Origin: Sophora flavescens
Taxonomy: Eukaryota; Streptophyta; Magnoliopsida; Fabales; Fabaceae
NCBI GenBank assembly: GCA_030762895.1
Contig: JAUPTC010000148.1
Location: 23,476-87,475 of the forward strand
Length of the DNA stretch: 64,000 nucleotides
Reading direction: 5' to 3'
This document shows positions 63,653-64,000 of the stretch, one piece after another. Positions within the stretch are counted from its first letter, which is position 1; each line of letters opens with the position of its first letter. The notes beneath the pieces were generated by a model. That model was not told the origin of the DNA, did not search any database, and saw only the letters and a list, made by a program, of their open reading frames with translations. Both the position numbers and the translations under genes were made by a program.

Positions 63653-64000
63653 TTTTCCCAACAACTTTATCGGCCGACCCAGAGCATGGCTCCGGAAAGC
63701 CGGGGTCGCCAAAACACCGAAGGCGGGAGACCGTAAACGGCCTCAAACGAGTGCCCCCGCCGATCGGCGGTGCGGGGCCCTCCGGACCGCGGAAACGCCA
63801 AACCCCAGCATAAAGACCCACCGGAAGATGCCGGAAAAGTTGGAAACAGTGTCAAATGAATTTTAAAAAATATGGGACCACGACTGTCAGAAAGCCGCAC
63901 CCGTCCTGGTAATTATGATGCGGAGAAAATACTTCGAAAATAGGAAAAGTGGCCGAGACGGCGCCGTTTGGCCAGAATCGGGTGGTGCCCATGGGTCCAA

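Larger units (their letters stand above)
57865..64000 (+). repeat. 5S rDNA tandem array, right block (10 gene copies)
   Basis: Continues the left block in the same orientation after element I and runs off the window inside a spacer. Deletion-rich stretches (57870-58260, 58860-59780, 60930-61290, 61510-62820) alternate with clean ones. Confidence 0.97.

Overview
This window is repeat-dominated nuclear DNA of a flowering plant. The evidence is two blocks of tandem 5S rRNA genes with the plant-type sequence and promoter (TATAAAG near -30, GC at -12, C at -1), many Ty3/gypsy LTR retrotransposons primed by initiator tRNA-Met, and a 33-bp satellite. I see no host protein-coding gene and cannot name the species. 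The retrotransposons look like the chromovirus CRM (centromeric) clade: the integrase C-terminus has the SATFNV.DLS.FDVG type of sequence, there is no canonical chromodomain, and the pol reading frame runs into the 3' LTR. The clade call is from memory of family features, not from a search.

Layout. 1-6261: a head-to-tail array of a non-autonomous element (LTR ~987 bp + internal ~906 bp, period ~1892 bp) whose internal region encodes only a Lys/Glu-rich coiled-coil protein. 6262-7564 and 11655-~11800: a gag-protease fragment split by a nested 4.09-kb element (7565-11654, target duplication ATTCT). ~11810-13683: a minus-strand LTR and pol remnant with a microhomology deletion and an inverted RT piece. 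13684-39785: about 10 kb of 33-bp satellite, interrupted by an LTR complex with a 3604-bp tandem duplication (14260-23111), and by three complete small non-autonomous elements: C (24028-26413), D (34076-36718) and E (36852-39545). 39786-~41439: a truncated element F, fused directly to the 5S array.

41440-64000: 5S rDNA, 25 gene copies on the + strand with a ~660-bp period, split by a nearly complete 6983-bp element I (50882-57864, minus strand, target duplication TGGCC). Its LTRs differ only in three homopolymer lengths. Several 5S units are full of small deletions while their neighbours are clean.

How the parts relate. Element I carries gag, protease, RT, RNase H and integrase and is the kind of element that could supply proteins to the small ones. 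Families A/X keep a coiled-coil ORF. Families D/E keep a protease-like ORF whose catalytic motif is altered. All LTR families share TGAT...ATCA ends, a tRNA-Met primer site, and a series of small hairpins about 120-250 bp before the LTR 3' end whose stems are preserved although their sequences differ. Insertions into the satellite fall within 13 bp of the 33-bp unit, around the palindrome GGTTAACC. The hairpin module, the insertion register and the retained non-enzymatic ORFs are the most interesting signals here.
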